A stretch of 64,000 nt of DNA. Origin: Chrysemys picta bellii (lineage: Eukaryota > Chordata > Testudines > Emydidae). Under the pieces are notes generated by a model that worked only from the letters and a program-made list of their open reading frames with translations, did no database searches and had not been told where the DNA came from. Below, piece after piece: positions 47,539 through 57,533 of this stretch (within the stretch, counting starts at the first letter, position 1; every line of letters starts with the position of its first letter). The stretch lies in assembly GCF_011386835.1 (NCBI RefSeq), contig NC_088791.1, positions 27,564,998-27,628,997 on the forward strand, written 5' to 3'. The translations under genes were made by a program, and so were the position numbers.

Positions 47539-48288
47539 TAGGGTTACCATACATCCGGATTTTCCCGGACATGTCTGGCTTTTTGGTCCTCAAATCCCTG
47601 TCCGGGAGGAAATTCCAAAAAGTCGGACATTTCCGGGAAAATAGGTGAGGGGTCGTGGGGCTTGGGTCCAGGATGGAGCCCTGGGACCGGAGCCGGAGCC
47701 GCTGGGGCCAGCGGTGCTTGGCTGCCGGCCGGCGCCGCTCAGCCAGGGCCGGGGCTGGGCCGGAGCTGCTCGGACGGAACCGGGACCCGAGCTGAGCTGG
47801 GCCGGAGTTGCTGGGACCAGGGCTGGGGGTGCTCGGCCGCCGGCTGGCACCACTCAGCCGGGGCCGGGGCCGGGGCCAGAGCCGCTGGGGCTCGAAACGC
47901 TTGGCCGGGGCTGGCGTGCTTGGCCAGAACCGGGGCTGGTGCCCCAGGGCCTGAGCCAAGTCCAGCCAGAGACGCCGGGGCCAGAGCCTCTTGGCCGGGG
48001 CTGGCCGCTGGAGGGAGCCACTCGGTCGGGGAGGCTGGACTGGGCTGCGCCTCCTCTCGCCCCCCCCGCCACCACCCCAGCTTACCTGCTGCCTGCCTGC
48101 CTGCCTGTTTCAGGCTTCCCGCGAACGTTTGAGTCGCAGGAAGCAGGGGAGGGGGAGGAGCAGGGGGGCAGAGCATTCAGGGGAGGGGGCGGAGTTGGGG
48201 CAGGGACTTTGGGAAGGGGCGGAGTTGGGGCGGGGTCAGGGCCCCGTGGAGTGTCCTCTTTTTGTTGTGTTAAAATATAGTAACCCTA
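47539..48288. mobile_element. hAT-type MITE, TAGGGTTACC ends, TSD GATCTA(C/T)G
   Basis: The termini TAGGGTTACCATA and ATATAGTAACCCTA are inverted. The flanks GATCTACG (47,531-47,538) and GATCTATG (48,289-48,296) match at seven of eight bases. The interior is very GC-rich with irregular repeats of GCCGGGGCTGG and GGGGCCGGAGC type. A subterminal hairpin (ATTTTCCCGGACATGTC and GGACATTTCCGGGAAAAT) lies at the left. The ORFs on both strands are Pro/Gly/Ala-rich frames without domains. Confidence 0.92.
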
Positions 48289-48479
48289 GATCTATGTTGA
48301 CCCTAACATGCCCCATTCCCTGTGACAGGGACTGCTCTGGTGACAGTTGTGAGTGCCGCTGCCCAGAGGTGATGGAGCCTGGAAGCCACTCCCACCCAGC
48401 ATATTTTTTAAATGACTTTTCTTGATTGCCCACCTTGGTGATCACACCTAGCAACTCTCCCTTGTGTGTGACTGCCCAA

Positions 48480-48965
48480 CCAATCACACCGGCTCCACCC
48501 AGTAGATGCCTGGAGCAGGCTCAGAAGATCCAATACCTCCTGTCTATGGAGAGAAGAGGCAGCCATAGAAACATGGACATCGACGAGCAGATTGCGCAGG
48601 GGATCCAGGCAAAGGGGCGTGACAGAGATCAGCAGCGGTGCTGCATGAAAGTGAAGAGACTGCGGCAGACATACTATAAGGCCAGGGAGGCCAACAATAG
48701 ATCTTGTGCTGCCGCACAGTCTGCCGCTTTTACAATGAACTGCATGCCATACTTAGCAAAGACACCACCAGCACCCTGCAGACCATTGTGGATACCTCAG
48801 CAGACTCTAGGACAGAGACTCCTGCTGGGAATGGCTTGCGGGCGTGGGAGGGGAGACATGGCACAGGCTCATGAGCCAGGACCTGTTTGAGACTCCCCCA
48901 CAGTCTAGCCAGTCCCACCAGGCAAGCACTGATGTGCCTGATGAGGAGGAAGGAAACACAGTGCA
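48480..48965 (+). pseudogene. Harbinger Myb/SANT-like DNA-binding protein, pseudogene
   Basis: The frame beginning near 48,500 reads through the second and third helices of the trihelix domain: DEQIAQGIQAKGRDRDQQ, then CCMKVKRLRQTYYKAREANN, the signature seen in the better copy at 62,946-61,347 (CRAKIKELRQAYHKAREAN). The expected CRFYKELNAILGG block is degraded to FTMNCMPYLAK. A frameshift near 48,850 moves the sequence to the frame that reads SQDLFETPPQSSQS, then an acidic DEEEG tail. The first helix is weak and the adjacent hAT insertion ends at 48,288. In this family the protein accompanies the transposase and is thought to bind element ends or help nuclear entry. This copy is dead. Confidence 0.8.
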
Positions 48966-49082
48966 TGCATTTTTCCTTATAGTGTTTAAATTTAAATATG
49001 GCACCCGGCCCATCCCCAAGTTAACAAAACAAAGGTATTGACTTTTCATTGTTTTACTCATACAAGAAGAGGTAGAGGTATA

Positions 49083-50465
49083 TGTGACAGAATATACCCT
49101 GTGTTAACACCCAACACATTATTGTAATAGTTTTTGTACAAGGCATGTCTTGTGGGGTATCATTTAAAAACTCATAATTTTCTGATCAGTAATATCATGG
49201 CAAAATGCACCTAGCAGCATCATATGTGAAGTTATAAACAAACTGAAATCATGACTAAAAGTATATTTTACAGTCTGGGAAGTGGCTAAACCAGTTCCTT
49301 GGAGACAAAGGGAAAGCTGTCATCTCAGTCAGGTGTAAAAAAGGAGGGAATGCTTCTCAAAAGGAGGACAGGGCTATAGAAAGCAGGGGAAGACAACCCC
49401 TCTCGCTCTTCCTGCCCAACGCATTCACTGCACCCGAAGAGCAAAAGGAAGCTGCCGTTGGACTATTGGGGAGGGGTCCTGACCTAAAGAGTTTGCTCAG
49501 TAAGACTGCTGAAAGCATGGGGTGAGAAAACTTTGCTTTGAATCTAACATAATTTGTTAGGCACCAGTAAGCATTTTATCTTTATTTTTCTTGTAATCAT
49601 TTCTGACCTTTCTGCCTCATTACTGGTACTCACTTAAAATCTCTCTTTGTAGTTAATAAACTTGTTTTATTGTTTTATCTAATACAATGTGTTCAAGCTG
49701 AAGTGTCTGGATAACTCCATTTGGGTTAACAAGGTATGTGCATATTATTCCCTTAAAGGAATAACGGACTCAGTATATTTGTACTGTCCAAGAGAGGGCT
49801 GGGTAGTACAGGACACATATTTCTGGGGGGAAATCTGGGACTGGGAGTGTATATGATAATCTTTAAGGCTGATAAGAGCCAAGGTGTGGTTGGTTGGCTG
49901 CAGCACACACAGACATAGTTGGGAGTGACTACATGCTGGAGGCTGTGAGCAGTCCAGGTTGGAGGCTACAGCAGCAAGGCCAGAGGCAAATTAGGGCTTT
50001 GTGGGGCCCTGGGCCAGAGCAAGTGGGGGCCCCTCCCCACACTTTCCACCTGAAGTCCCCCATGCCCCCCCCCCCGGCGCTCCTGCCTGGGAAATGGGGT
50101 TGGGAGGGGGGCTTCCCCCACTTTCCCAGTGCTCCTGCTGGAGAGTGGAAGGAGGAGAGAAAGCCCCCACGCCCTGACCCTGCTCCCCAGCAAGAGGGCT
50201 GGGCAGGCAGAACAAGTCAGGGTGCAAGGGTGCCCATTTTTCTGCAGGCCCAATTGGCTGGTTCATGCAGTGGCTGGTCAGAGAGCCTGCATGTAACTAC
50301 AGCCGGGTGTGTCCCTGCCCGTGTGAATGCTGGTGGAAGTGTAGGACCAGGAGTGGGTCTGCAGCTTGTCACAGCAGCACAGTGTGAGAAGGAGCCCAGG
50401 CTGGTGAGTCAGAGGGCTCAGTTGTATCCCACTTCCAGGTGGCATCCTGGGGGCAAACCATCACA
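49083..50465 (+). mobile_element. LTR with internal insertion
   Basis: It starts TGTGACAGAATATACC and ends AAACCATCACA, the same TGTGACA...TCACA form as the LTR at 40,792. The shared 3' portion (GTGGGTCTGCAGCTTGTCAC, GAGCCCAGGCTGGTGAGTC) and an AATAAA at about 49,655 support plus orientation. About 49,985-50,255 (GGGGCCCTGGGCCAGAGC to CTGCAGGCCC) is GC-rich foreign sequence, probably a MITE fragment. I saw no clean target duplication. No proviral genes are attached. A 298-codon ORF from 49,894 crosses the junction and is spurious. Confidence 0.65.
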
Positions 50466-51129
50466 TAGGGACCAAAATTTTATAGCTTCATGCAAGAGAA
50501 AAGCCTCCCCCATTATCACCCCCCAGCTGCCCATGGAGAGCTGCACTCACCATGGCTGGGAAATGCACCAGGACATAACAGGTCTTCTCAGGTGGGAGAA
50601 CCAAATGCTGCAGACCCGGTTGATTACAGGTCCAAAAATCTTGGACTCTCCACCCTTTGTAGTCCTTGGAGAACTTCATGGTTGCTGCTCCCTAACCTCC
50701 CCCCGCCCCAGGGCATCATGGGCCACATCCTTACCCTTACCATTCCATGCCAAGGGACAGCAAGGAAAACCACAGCTTCACATAGACTGAACGGTGAGAA
50801 CCATGGCTGGTGTATGTGTAGCCACAACAGACTACCTTTGTGCACTCAAATGTACAGAAATGTTTACTCCTTTTCCAATTTTAAAGTTCCACTGTTAATT
50901 TATGTTAAAAATGTGTATGATATTGAATTGACTGTGATTTTTTGCACATTGTTTTTCTGTCCTGTATTTCTGACTCAGTAAAGTTCTATTTTTGGAGAAT
51001 CAAATTACCTTTATTAGTTCACAACAAATGTTGCAAAACGCATAGTTGTTGTCAAAGCAAACTGTACTTGTAAATGTACAGTGAGCACTACATAAATGTA
51101 CTGAAAGCACTACACAATTTTTATCAGTG

Positions 51130-52020
51130 CTCAAAACCCCAGAGAACACTACGGTGGCTGACCCTTAAGGTACTCTATCAAAGCCTCCCTCAACCAATAG
51201 CTTCATGTTGTATCTTCCAAGGGCCCTTGTGTCTACTCTGGCTGTTCAAAGTCAGCAGACAGCAGCTCCGTTTCTGCCCTCCACACTGGCAGCAGCTTTC
51301 CTGCTTTTGCCTCACAGATTGTCAGGGACCATGAGTCTTAAACACTTGCCCACAGGGCACTTCAGAGCTAGTAAGTCCTAACCTGCCACCCAGTGACCTG
51401 CCAACCAGTGTCAGAATAGAAGCTGAACTCGGACCAAGGACTCCAGTCCTAGAATCCAATTGGCAGTCCTGATTGGTTCACGGCTTCTATATAAACCCAT
51501 CACAGGAACAGGAAGTTGTCCATGCAACTGGATTTTCCTTGTTTTGGACTGCTTCCCCTGTGCGATCTGCTCCTACTGCCTGCTGCTGATCTCGTAACCT
51601 GACCCAGCTTGTCTCCTGACACCTGATTCTTAGTGTGCCTTCTGGCCTGGCTCAGACTCTGACCTCCCGGTATTAGACCTGGCCTGACTCCTGCTCTGAC
51701 CACTAGGATCAGACCACCCACATTGTCCCCGTTGTGACAAAGATGTTATGCAGGACACAACAGGCAGCTATAACCACTGGTATATTTTTCTCACTGAGAT
51801 CCAGTCTAGTGCGTAAACACTGGTACCCTCCCTCCAATCTAACAAAAGCACATTCAACTGTCAGGCTGACCCGCTGACCTGGTAGTTGAATATTTTCTTG
51901 GTGCTGTCCAGGTGGCCGGCGTACAGCCTCCTGATCCAGGGGAACAAAGGGTAGGCAGGTTCCCCCAGAATCACTATTGACATTTCAGTATCACCAGTGG
52001 TAATCCACTAGTTGGGAGAA
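51130..52020 (-). pseudogene. PIF/Harbinger transposase C-terminal remnant, split by a solo LTR
   Basis: Minus strand. At about 51,975-51,900 the frame reads SIVILGEPAYPLFPW and then YAGHLDSTKK, equivalent to residues 247-275 of the transposase at 56,057. After a frameshift, VECAFVRLEGGYQC (with the catalytic glutamate) and LSEKNIPVVIAACCVLHNI follow down to about 51,750. The coding line is then cut by the LTR at 51,320-51,739 and resumes below 51,315 with ADFEQPE, matching AQFEQPD at the tail of the other copy. The N-terminal two thirds should lie at 52,020-52,850, but I cannot recognise the first catalytic aspartate there. Many stops. Identification of the family is secure. Confidence 0.85.
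51320..51739. mobile_element. Solo LTR inside the Harbinger transposase relic, TSD (C/A)AGAT
   Basis: The 420-bp element begins TGTCAGGGACC and ends CGTTGTGACA. The flanks CAGAT (51,315-51,319) and AAGAT (51,740-51,744) match at four of five bases. A TATATAAACCC box near 51,490 is consistent with a promoter in plus orientation. The transposase reading resumes on both sides, fixing the insertion limits. Confidence 0.85.
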
Positions 52021-53875
52021 AGTGTCCAACTCCAGAATGACTTCCTAGAGTGCGATCCCTACTCACTCCTCCATCGTCAGTGCAGCTCTCCCCTAGGTGC
52101 CCCTGCACTGGAGGGCTAGGGCAAGCTTGGCACACAGATCCAGGAATGTGGCCTTTCACCTCTGAAAGTCCTGCAGCCACTGCTTGTTTCTTGGACACAG
52201 AAGCTTTGCTCCGCCATCCACAGCTGTTCTGTGAATGCCACCGAGCTTTAAATTGTTTTTCTCTATGTCCCTTAGAAATCGTCATGTCCACCCACCCACC
52301 CCTTGTTGCGGCACTTCCAACCTTTTGGAGTCCCCAGTGGCTGGTGTGCTTCTCCCCCTGCAGCCACCAGCACACAGGAAGGGAGTGGTCAGAATACGTT
52401 CTCTGGCTAGCCCCAGTTGCAGATAGTCCCTGAAGGATGGTTGTCAGCTGGTGCAAGTTATAGTAACCCCAGGCTAGAGCAGGGAGCCAAAACTGGATGT
52501 TGGTTCTCTGCTTCTCTCTTGCCCCATCTTCTGGGCTGCTCTGGGTAACTCTGTCGGGCAGGCGAGACATCATGTGCTTGGTGCTCTCCTGGACACGGGT
52601 AGAGCTGACTGAGCCCCTGCCCTGCTTTCTGTGGCTTCCTCAGTTCAGTGGGGAAGCAGGCAATGGAGTAGCCACAGCCATTCTCCCCCTTTTCCTGTAA
52701 TGCACCAGGTAGCCTGTGGGGGAGCCACTGAACAGCTGCAGCTGGGAAGCAACAGCAGGGGCTTGGAGTGATCCCTACTCAGACCTGGAGCTGGCTGGGT
52801 GGCAATGCATCCTGCCATCTCCCTGAAACAACAGGGCTGGTTCAAACACATTAGTTTAAATTTTTCAGGGGAAGGTTTCAGAAACACTTTCAATTAACAA
52901 ACAAATACAAAGTTTCTTAACAAGGTTGGCCTGAAGAACCACAGGATGGACATCACGGAAATAGACCCTGCATACAAAGCATAGCAACACTACGTGTCAG
53001 TTTTATCTGCACAAGGGAGCATTCAGAACATTGCTTGTACAAAACCAAAAAAGTGCATGAAGACTATGAAATGGAGAGGGTTTCATTTGTATTAATAATG
53101 GGACGCTTTGTAAATAGTTACGCAAATGCTCTATGTCATGGGACCCTCTGATCTGACAGAACCAGGCTGACCTTCAAGGCATGCTACAAGTCTCGTCTGT
53201 TTGATCAGACTTTTTGCTGAAAGGGATAATTAGGCAGGGTCTGCAGTTTCCTTTTTGTGGGAGGGCATTTACCTTTCAATTGGGCAGTTTGTAAAGCTGT
53301 TATTTATAGTATGCGGGGGCTTATTGCACATGTCCTTGGAGAACTGCTGATCAGCAGAGTTTATGAACAAAATAAATGAAGGGTAATCCAAATGCCATTG
53401 TCAATTAGCAGAGAATATAATCTTGTTCACTAATAAAATGGTAACTCATTCTGGGCAAGATGCTGGAGTAAGGAGGGTCTGGAAGGTCTATGCTTGGCTG
53501 GAGCCTCTAGGAGGAATTCTGGCATGACTCCATACTCCCTGCTCTGCAACCAGCCAGTAGCTGTTGTTGGGTCATGCTTTTAGCCATTGCCATCCCTGTC
53601 CCATTTCAGATAGCTATCATCCTAGAGAGTGCTAGTGGGGAGTAGGTACTATGCTCCCTAATGTGATTCTTACCAGCCCGTTGGCAGGGAAGCAGAAGGG
53701 AGAGGGAGATCTTTGCACCCTAACGTCTTACTCCCGCATGTAAGAGTTGGCCAGAAACTGGCCCTGTACAATAAACTAATGTTGCCACTTTGCTGACTGG
53801 TAGCAGATTTTGGGAAGCAGGCAGTGTCACGTAATTTCTTCATGTAGCTCAGTTACAAAACGTGGACGTAGCCGT
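52021..53875. other. Unassigned DNA, probably including decayed Harbinger sequence
   Basis: A minus ORF of 199 codons (52,573-51,974) overlaps the transposase remnant at its end (FLPTSGLPLVI compares with FFPDRKFTVGD) but is otherwise unrecognisable. From 52,900 on nothing was identified. Confidence 0.4.
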
Positions 53876-54537
53876 TAGGGTTGCCAGGTGTCTGTTTTTT
53901 TAACAAGAAAGTCCAGTCAAAAAGGCGACCTGGCAATGTCCGGTCAGATGTACTGAGCAGACACTAAAAGTCCAGTAACTGCAGGCGGGGGAGGGGGAGA
54001 GAGTGGCAGCCTGTTGCCTGGCCCTGAAGCCACGGCTCCCATGGCAGTACATATTGCACCGGCTCAGGTGACCCCTTTGAGGAGCATGGTTTGCAGCAGA
54101 GGACTAAGTGCAGGGGCCCATAGCGAGTGGCTAAGGGGTTCCCAGTGGGCATGGAACATTCCCCTGGAGGAAAGGGATGCGCTTCCCCTGGTAGCGCTCT
54201 CAGGCAGCTTTGGGGCATGGAGGGCTTGAGCAGGTGGGGAAGGGGGCTGCTGGGCAGGCAGCACAGAGGGAGGCCGGAGGCTGCCATGCAGGAGGCAGGA
54301 CCCTACCTCTACAGCGGGGCTGCCTGGCTGTTCCCATGCAGCTGCAGCATTCTTCTGATTTGCACTCCCAGGTGACCTACTGATGCTGGGGTTTGCAAGT
54401 CCCTTGGGGCGGCTCACACTGGAGTTGAGAGGGAAGAGCAGCAAGTGATGTGGGAGAGAGGAAGGGACAGAGCCTGGGGAAAGAGGTGGGGCAGGGGGGA
54501 GTCCGGTTTTCAGAAATTAGAAAATTGGCAACTCTAA
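53876..54537. mobile_element. MITE with TAGGGTTGCCAG ends
   Basis: The termini TAGGGTTGCCAGG and TTGGCAACTCTA form an imperfect inverted repeat, next to CCGGTCAGATG and GTCCGGTTTTC blocks. The flanking eight bases (GTAGCCGT; ATCCTGTT) do not match, so no target duplication is visible. It is GC-rich inside, with ORFs in both directions that lack domains. It belongs to the same terminal type as 37,000-38,118 and 47,539-48,288. Confidence 0.7.
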
Positions 54538-55077
54538 TCCTGTTTTCTCAAACAGAGTTGGAGACAATTGGCACACAGGCAACAACTCCCTTTTGCAGAA
54601 ACCACAGGTAAAACACTGCTGCCCTGTCCCAAGAAGCTGCTGGCTTGAGCTGCTTCTCACTAGGATTTAACACAAAACTAAAGGCTTGTCTACACTGCCA
54701 AATTTTTTCGATGAAACGAATGTCGCCAAGGAAAAATCGACAAAAGCAAAGTCGCCAAAACATGTCTACATTTGCTCCCTCTGTCGACAGATCATGTCCA
54801 CATTTGGGGCACTTTGTCGACAGTGAGAGCAATGGACTGTGGGTATGTATCCCATAGTGCCTGGCGACAACATCCATTGCTAGATGTTGTGGGAATGCGG
54901 AAACGGAGCGCGGCACATCCTGGGATGTGCCAAATGTATCGTCATGTACCACTATGTGTCCCACCCCTCCAAAGGTCTATGGCTTCCTTTTGCGCTGTTT
55001 TTCCAACTGTCATTCTTTTGCAGTGCACGCCAGCATCTGCAGTGAGAGAGGATGGATCCCGCACTTTTCTCCTATGC

Positions 55078-55977
55078 TGTCAAGGCTGCTTCCCCACTTT
55101 GAACTTTAGGGTACAAATGTGGGGGCCTGCATGAAAACTTCTAAGCTTAACTACCAGCTTAGATCTGATCTGCTGCCACCATTCCCAAGTGGATTCCCTT
55201 CCCTGGGAAGCCTTGAGAAACTCTTCACCAATTCCCTGGTGAATACAGATCCAAACCCCTTGGATCTCAAAACAAGGAGAAATTAACCATTCCCCTCCTT
55301 CCTCCCACCAACTCCTGGTGAATGCAGTTCCAACCCCCCTGGGATCTTAAAACAAGGAGAAATTAACCATCCCCCCTCCTTCCTTTCACCAACTCCTGGT
55401 GAATACAGATCCAACCCCCTTGGATCTAAAAACAAGGAAAAATCAATCAGGTTCTTAAAAAGAAGGTTTTTAATTCAAGAAAAAGGTAAAAATCATCTCT
55501 GTAAAATCAGTATGGAAAATAACTTTACAGGGTAATCAAACTTAAAGAGCTCAGAGGACCTCCCTCTAGCCTCAGGTTCAAAGTATAGCAAACAAAGATA
55601 AACACTCTAGTAAAAGGTACTTTTACAAGTTGAGAAAACAAAGATAAAAACTAACACGCCTTGCCTGGCTATTTACTTACAAGTTTGAAATAGGAGAGAC
55701 TTGTTTAGAAAGATGTGGAGAACCTGGATTGATGTCTGGTCCCTCTCAGTCCCAAGAGCGAACGAACTCCCAAACAAAGAGCACAAACAAAAACCTTCCC
55801 CCCACCAAGATTTGAAAGTATCTTGTCCCCTTATTGGTCCTTTGGGTCAGATGCCAGCCAGGTTACCTGAGCTTCTTAACCCTTTACAGGGAAAAGGATT
55901 TTGGAGTCTCTGGCCAGGAGGGATTTTATAGTACTGTACACAAGACAGCTGTTACCCTTCCCTTTATAGTTATGACA
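55078..55977. mobile_element. Solo LTR of 900 bp, perfect TSD TATGC
   Basis: It begins TGTCAAGGCTGC and ends AGTTATGACA and is flanked by TATGC on both sides (55,073-55,077; 55,978-55,982). It contains near-tandem copies of a roughly 60-bp phrase: CAATTCCCTGGTGAATACAG at 55,230, CAACTCCTGGTGAATGCAG at 55,308 and CAACTCCTGGTGAATACAG at 55,389, each followed by CTTGGATCT or CTGGGATCT and AAACAAGGA. No internal region is attached. It lies upstream of the transposase reading frame and may have removed part of its 5' region. Confidence 0.95.
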
Positions 55978-56056
55978 TATGCGCTGTTAGCTGTCGTGAG
56001 GACACCATGCATAGCAGCACAATTACTCTCTGAGTTACTCGCAAAGTTAGCAGAGG

Positions 56057-57041
56057 ATGAATTGCAGGCACCCAAGTGTGATATGGACAGCAGCAATTTA
56101 TCAGTGCTTTGTGCATTCAGAGCAGCTGCATACGGTAGACCATCGCTTTTGGGCTAGGGAAACAAGCACTGATTGGTGGAATCACATTGTCATGCAGGTG
56201 TGGGATGACAACCAGTGGGTACAGAACTTTAGGATGCGTAAAGCAACCTTCACTGAGCTATGTGCTGAGCTGGCCCTCGACCTGCGGCGCAAGGACACCA
56301 GATTGAGAGCTACCCTTCCAGCAGAGAAGCATGTTGCTATTGCTGTGTTGAAGCTAGTGAATCCAGACCGCTACCAGTCATTTGCAAATCAATTTGGAGT
56401 AGGAAAATCCACTGTTGGGGCTGTATTACTCCACGTGTGCAGGGCAATCAATCGCATCCTGCTGCATAGGACCGTGACTCTGGGAAATGTGCATGAAATA
56501 GTGGATGGCTTTGCAAAGATGGGTTTCCCTAACTGTGGCTGGGCGATTGATAGCACACACATTCCAATTTTAGCACCAGAGCACCTTGCCTCCGAATACA
56601 TCAATAGGAAGGGATACTTCTCCATGGTGTTGCAGGCACTTGTGGATCACCGTGGGCGTTTCATAGACATCAGTGCAGGCTGGTCTGGAAAGGTGCATGA
56701 CGCATGCATCTTCAGGAACAGCGGCCTGTACAGAAAGCTGCAGGCGGGGACTTTCTTTCCAGACCGCAAGTTCACAGTGGGGGATGTGGAAATGCGCATA
56801 GTAATCCTGGGAGACCCGGCTTACCCCTTACAGCCCTGGCTCATGAAACCTTACACAGGGCACCTGGACAGCAGCAAAGAGCATTTTAACAACAGGCTGA
56901 GCAGGTGCCGCATGGTAGTCGAATGTGTCTTTGGCTGTTTGAAAGCTTGCTGGAGGTGTTTAAATGCAGGCTAGACCTTACCGAGGATAATATTCCTGTG
57001 GCCATAGCCGCGTGCTGCACTTTGCATAATCTGTGTGAATC
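56057..57041 (+). pseudogene. PIF/Harbinger DDE transposase, main body
   Basis: The 305-codon open frame (56,057-56,974) covers most of a DDE_Tnp_4-type nuclease that cuts and reinserts the element at TWA sites. Residues 31-62 form the conserved N-terminal block (FWARETSTDWW). A helix-turn-helix-like segment spans 111-131 (NQFGVGKSTVGAVL). The catalytic candidates are D165 in IDSTHIP, D215 in GKVHDACIF and E289 in VVECVFGCLK, with GDPAYPL at 252-258. After codon 305 a TAG is met, and the homologous C-terminal segment (LDLTEDNIPVAIAACCTLHN) continues in another frame up to 57,041, so there is one frameshift near 56,950-56,970. The start is uncertain: the ATG used may be internal because the family's N-terminus normally extends further. 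The C-terminal tail resumes at 60,549. All three acidic residues are kept. Confidence 0.93.
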
Positions 57042-57270
57042 TAAGGCCTGATCCACACTAACCCCCCATTTTGAACTAAGGTACGCAAATTCAGCTACGT
57101 TAATAACGTAGCTGAATTCGAAGTACCTTAGTTCGAACTTACCGCGGGTCCAGACGCGGCAGGCAGGCTCCCCCGTCGATGCCGCGTACTCCTCTTGCCG
57201 AGCTGGAGTACCGGCGTCGACGGCGAGCACTTCCAGGATCGATCCGGGATCGATTTATCGCGTCTAGACA

Positions 57271-57489
57271 GGTGCTAATGCGGAGAGTGGACTAGATGGC
57301 CCATCTGAGGGAAGGGAGCAGAAGGAGACTCCACCGATTGGAAGGAGAGAAGGCTTTGGATTCTTCGACCATGGGATGGTGTTCCAAGAAGAAGGAGTGC
57401 TAGGCAGAGACGGGCTCCACCTAACGAAGAGAGAGAAGAGCATCTTCGCCAGCAGGCTGGCTAACCTAGTGAGGAGGGCTTTAAACTAG
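57271..57489 (+). pseudogene. CR1 ORF1 C-terminal fragment
   Basis: An uninterrupted 72-codon frame without its own ATG runs from the CR1 junction to a TAG at 57,487-57,489. It contains FGFFDHGMVFQEEGV and LGRDGLHLTKREKSIF, the block that in CR1 ORF1 belongs to the C-terminal esterase-like (SGNH-type) domain, where DGLHL carries the last catalytic-type residues. ORF1 protein binds RNA and assists reverse transcription. The N-terminal part (with its zinc-finger or PHD-type domain) was lost by 5' truncation. ORF2 starts 45 bp downstream. Confidence 0.85.
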
Positions 57490-57533
57490 GTTCACCGGGG
57501 GAAGGAGACCAAAGCCCTGAGGTAAGTGGGGAA

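Larger units (their letters stand above)
47334..52850. mobile_element. Harbinger relic with nested insertions
   Basis: The left end GGCCTGGTCTACCCTACAAAG (in two pieces, preceded by TGA where TAA is expected) resembles the terminus of the MITE at 57,045. Inside are a Myb/SANT-like relic on the plus strand (48,480-48,965) and transposase remnants on the minus strand (52,020-51,130), the same convergent layout as the copy at 54,682-63,331. A hAT MITE (47,539-48,288) and two LTRs (49,083-50,465; 51,320-51,739) interrupt it. No right inverted terminus was found, so the end given is a rough guess. Confidence 0.6.

Noticed and set aside
47534..48425. ORFs of 211, 156, 145 and 144 codons
   Set aside because: They lie inside the TAGGGTTACC hAT MITE or cross its border, and are composed of repeated Gly/Pro/Ala.
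49894..50790. 298-codon ORF
   Set aside because: It crosses an LTR, a GC-rich insert and the LTR 3' boundary. No domain is present, so it is a chance frame.
51500..51721. ORF within the LTR at 51,320-51,739
   Set aside because: It lies wholly within an LTR defined by TG...CA ends and flanking AGAT.
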